DNA of 64,000 nucleotides from G965225705 sp965225705 (GTDB lineage Bacteria; Pseudomonadota; Alphaproteobacteria; Caulobacterales; Maricaulaceae): the NCBI GenBank assembly GCA_965225705.1, contig OZ245325.1:1632419-1696418 (forward strand). Reading direction: 5' to 3'. Below, one piece after another: positions 62,129 through 64,000 of the stretch; position 1 is the stretch's first letter; the number at the start of each line of letters is the position of its first letter. The notes below the pieces were generated by a model. The model was not told the DNA's origin, made no database searches, and worked only from the letters and a program-made list of their open reading frames with translations. A program made the position numbers and the translations under genes.

Positions 62129-62412
62129 CAATAAAATTTTTACTTATTATGTTTCTGCATTTCATTCAGAGAAAAAGTAAAAAATTTTAGCTAAACTTAA
62201 AAATAAATATACATTTTTTATAGATCAACTTCCTCTCAGGCCAGGACAACTTGTATGTGCCTTTATCATTTTTTGACTATATGTCCTGAAAAAATTATGG
62301 ATTTATAAAATAAAAATAAAAATTAACTGCAGTTCATACTTGATTTTTACAAGAAAACTATTTACAGAAACACAGTAAATTTATCGCTTATTTTTATTTT
62401 TATGGGGTCCTC
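62129..62412. other. AT-rich promoter region of the alanine symporter
   Basis: 284 bp of very AT-rich sequence without ORFs. It probably holds the promoter of the symporter gene; several TATAAA/TAAATA stretches make any single choice arbitrary. Confidence 0.45.
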
Positions 62413-63852
62413 ATGAATATTCCTGATATATTATCTTTTATCGAAGTGCGCATTGTCTGGAGCCCTGTCCTTGTTGTTCTTCTTTTAGGAACAGGTTTGT
62501 TTTTAACGATACGTTTACGCTTCATGTCAATTCGACGCCTGCCAGCAGCCATAGGATTAGCTTTTCAAAATAAGTCCAGCGATAATAAAGATGGAGAAAT
62601 AAGCCCCCGCGCAGCTTTATTTACAGCGCTTTCAGCAACAGTTGGTACAGGCAATATAGCAGGTGTTGCAACAGCGATAGCCATTGGCGGCCCAGGGGCT
62701 ATCTTCTGGATGTGGATGACAGCAATATTTGGCATGGCTACAAAATATTCTGAGGCTGTTCTTGCCGTTAAGTTTCGTGAGGTTGATGAACGCGGTGAAC
62801 ATGTTGGTGGCCCTATGTATTATATCAAAAATGGCCTTGGTAAAAAATGGATGTGGCTGGCTTTTGTTTTTGCTATATGTACAGCTGTTGCGGCCCCCGG
62901 AACAGGTAATCTTATTCAGTCCAATGAGGTGGCAGGTCTTTTTAAGGAACACCTTGGCATCCCACGCTGGGTGTCTGGTTTAGGTCTTGCACTTTTAGTT
63001 TTCTCTGTCATTATAGGAGGAATAAAAAGTATTGCCAAAGTTGCTTCCGCTGTTGTTCCCCTTATGGCACTTGGTTATATAGCTGCTGCCCTTTTTGTTC
63101 TTTTTTTCAATGCAGCTTATATTCCTGATGCTTTTGCGATGATTTTCAAAGATGCCTTTACCGGATCCGCCGCAGCTGGTGGTTTTCTTGGGGCCAGCAT
63201 CATGTATGCTATGCAAAAAGGTGCTGACCGAGGGTCCTTTTCCAATGAAGCAGGTCTTGGATCTGCAGCTATTGCTCACGCTGCTGCGAAAACAAATGAC
63301 CCTGTCCGTCAGGGCACAATTGCCATGTTGGGCTGTGTGATTGATACCCTTATCATTTGTACAATGACGGCTCTTGTCATTCTGACAGCTCCAGCTGTAT
63401 TTGAGTGGGTCGACCCTAAAACCGGCGTTGTTATGACGGGCCTTGAAGCCTGGAAAAGTGGATTAAATGGCGCACAACTTACATCAGCAGCTTTTGAAGC
63501 AGCTTTTAGCGGTGGAAAATGGGTGGTCACCTTTGGCCTCGCTGTTTTTGCTTTTACCACCATTTTAGGCTGGGCTTTTTATGGGGAGCGTGCTGTGGAA
63601 TTTCTTTTAGGAACCAAAGCCATTATCCCCTACCGCGTTTTATGGTGCGTTATTGTGTATTGTGGTGCCGTTCTTCACCTTGAAGTTGCCTGGTCTGTTG
63701 CGGGTATTGGGAATGGTCTTATGGCGGGACCAAATTTGATAGCTCTCCTTGCCCTCTCGGGAACCATTGTGGCCTTGTCTAAAGCAGCCGGCGTCATAGG
63801 TGGAGGGGATAAAAAAACAGAAAGCCTGTCTGAAGAAAAAAGTGATGCATAA
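62413..63852 (+). CDS. Alanine/glycine:sodium symporter (AGCS family)
   Basis: Inner-membrane sodium-coupled importer of alanine or glycine, 479 residues with about 11 helices. Family signatures are ALSATVGTGNIAGVATAIAI (sodium site), GPGAIFWMWMTAIFGMATKY, GGPMYYIKNGLG and FSNEAGLGSAAIAHAAAKTN. A short charged tail ends the protein. GGGG lies before the ATG, and a strong terminator follows, so it is a single-gene unit. Import of amino acids matches the catabolic genes nearby. Confidence 0.94.
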   Translation: MNIPDILSFIEVRIVWSPVLVVLLLGTGLFLTIRLRFMSIRRLPAAIGLAFQNKSSDNKDGEISPRAALFTALSATVGTGNIAGVATAIAIGGPGAIFWMWMTAIFGMATKYSEAVLAVKFREVDERGEHVGGPMYYIKNGLGKKWMWLAFVFAICTAVAAPGTGNLIQSNEVAGLFKEHLGIPRWVSGLGLALLVFSVIIGGIKSIAKVASAVVPLMALGYIAAALFVLFFNAAYIPDAFAMIFKDAFTGSAAAGGFLGASIMYAMQKGADRGSFSNEAGLGSAAIAHAAAKTNDPVRQGTIAMLGCVIDTLIICTMTALVILTAPAVFEWVDPKTGVVMTGLEAWKSGLNGAQLTSAAFEAAFSGGKWVVTFGLAVFAFTTILGWAFYGERAVEFLLGTKAIIPYRVLWCVIVYCGAVLHLEVAWSVAGIGNGLMAGPNLIALLALSGTIVALSKAAGVIGGGDKKTESLSEEKSDA

Positions 63853-63884
63853 CGCATAACTCCCTAAAAAGTATAGACTTCTGA

Positions 63885-63916
63885 AAGGCAGAGGTTTCAA
63901 CCTCTGCCTTTTTCTT
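63885..63916 (+). terminator. Strong rho-independent terminator of the alanine symporter gene
   Basis: AAGGCAGAGG (63885-63894) pairs perfectly with CCTCTGCCTT (63901-63910) around a 6-nt loop, followed by TTTCTT. It stands 32 nt after the stop codon. Confidence 0.92.
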
Positions 63917-64000
63917 AAAAAGGAAAAAATATACTTTTATGAGCTCATTCATCACCCTGAAGATATAAGAGAACAGTTTAGCTTTGTTGTGGACCCCATC

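Noticed and set aside
63917..64000. Minus-strand open frame entering from the right edge (DGVHNKAKLFSYIFRVMNEL)
   Set aside because: It looks protein-like at first but has no stop before the terminator hairpin of the symporter gene and reads straight into it; too short to support as a partial gene.
1..64000. CRISPR arrays, tRNA/rRNA genes, IS elements, prophage or toxin-antitoxin modules
   Set aside because: I looked for repeated spacers, cloverleaf sequences, transposase motifs and small paired genes and saw none that could be supported.

Overview
The window looks like a chromosomal segment of an alphaproteobacterium with moderate GC, rich in housekeeping genes. The evidence is the gene set and its order: rpoN-hpf-ptsN; a COQ7-type and a COQ9-type ubiquinone gene; the small DUF2093 protein between xseA and an M23 peptidase; a TIGR02302/DUF4175 membrane protein; a pyruvate dehydrogenase E1-beta with its own N-terminal lipoyl domain; glyQ-glyS-ppdK; YbjN-proC; lgt-midA-pgeF. 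I cannot name the genus. There is no phage, IS element, CRISPR array, rRNA or tRNA that I can support.

Layout. 1-2.9 kb: end of rpoN (start lies outside the window), hpf, ptsN. 2.9-6.2 kb: anmK and trmFO on the minus strand, then a plus-strand structured RNA with promoter and terminator that fits 6S RNA, then a 71-residue unknown protein. 6.3-13.2 kb, minus strand: Xaa-Pro aminopeptidase, a sodium/solute symporter, a purine-rich gap, M23 peptidase, DUF2093 and xseA. 13.4-17.3 kb: a histidine kinase gene lacking its ATPase domain, then nrdA behind a promoter with two NrdR-box-like sites. 17.5-25.4 kb, minus strand: zinc-ribbon membrane protein, dsbB-coq7, yqaA, prs, pgeF, midA, lgt and maiA, plus a candidate sRNA on the plus strand. 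25.7-32.7 kb: hpd, pgi, nadE, an Lrp-type regulator, a DUF6356 protein, coq9 and purN. 32.9-39.7 kb, minus strand: TIGR02302, an OmpA-type porin with a 23-proline hinge, a CaiB-type CoA-transferase and glutaryl-CoA dehydrogenase. 40.2-49.2 kb: alpha/beta hydrolase, rpmE, a decayed dinB-family gene, an NTF2-like protein, pdhB, pdhC, an M2 (ACE-type) peptidase and an orphan efflux adaptor lipoprotein. 49.3-57.2 kb: glyQ, glyS, ppdK, YbjN, proC and infC (minus, apparently starting at AUA). 57.2-64 kb: two glycosyltransferases, an alpha/beta hydrolase, a TPR protein, xthA and an alanine/sodium symporter closed by a strong terminator.

How the genes work together. Ubiquinone synthesis (coq7, coq9), tyrosine breakdown (hpd, maiA, facing away from each other across a gap holding a large inverted repeat) and lysine/tryptophan breakdown through glutaryl-CoA (gcdH plus a CoA-transferase) suggest amino acids as carbon sources with aerobic respiration. 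PPDK, Pgi, PdhB/PdhC and an amino-acid symporter fit that. Envelope work is covered by lgt, anmK, pgeF, M23, dsbB, OmpA and the GT9/GT4 pair. Many minus-strand neighbours overlap by ATGA, indicating translational coupling.

Most worth a second look: the 6S-like RNA; the AUA start of infC; the near-identical lipoyl-domain DNA in pdhB and pdhC (gene conversion or recent duplication); the kinase lacking its ATPase domain; the dinB-family pseudogene; a C-rich-loop sRNA candidate; palindromic sites ahead of hpd and pgi; and NrdR-like boxes ahead of nrdA with no nrdB beside it. I did not find a clearly new multi-gene system.
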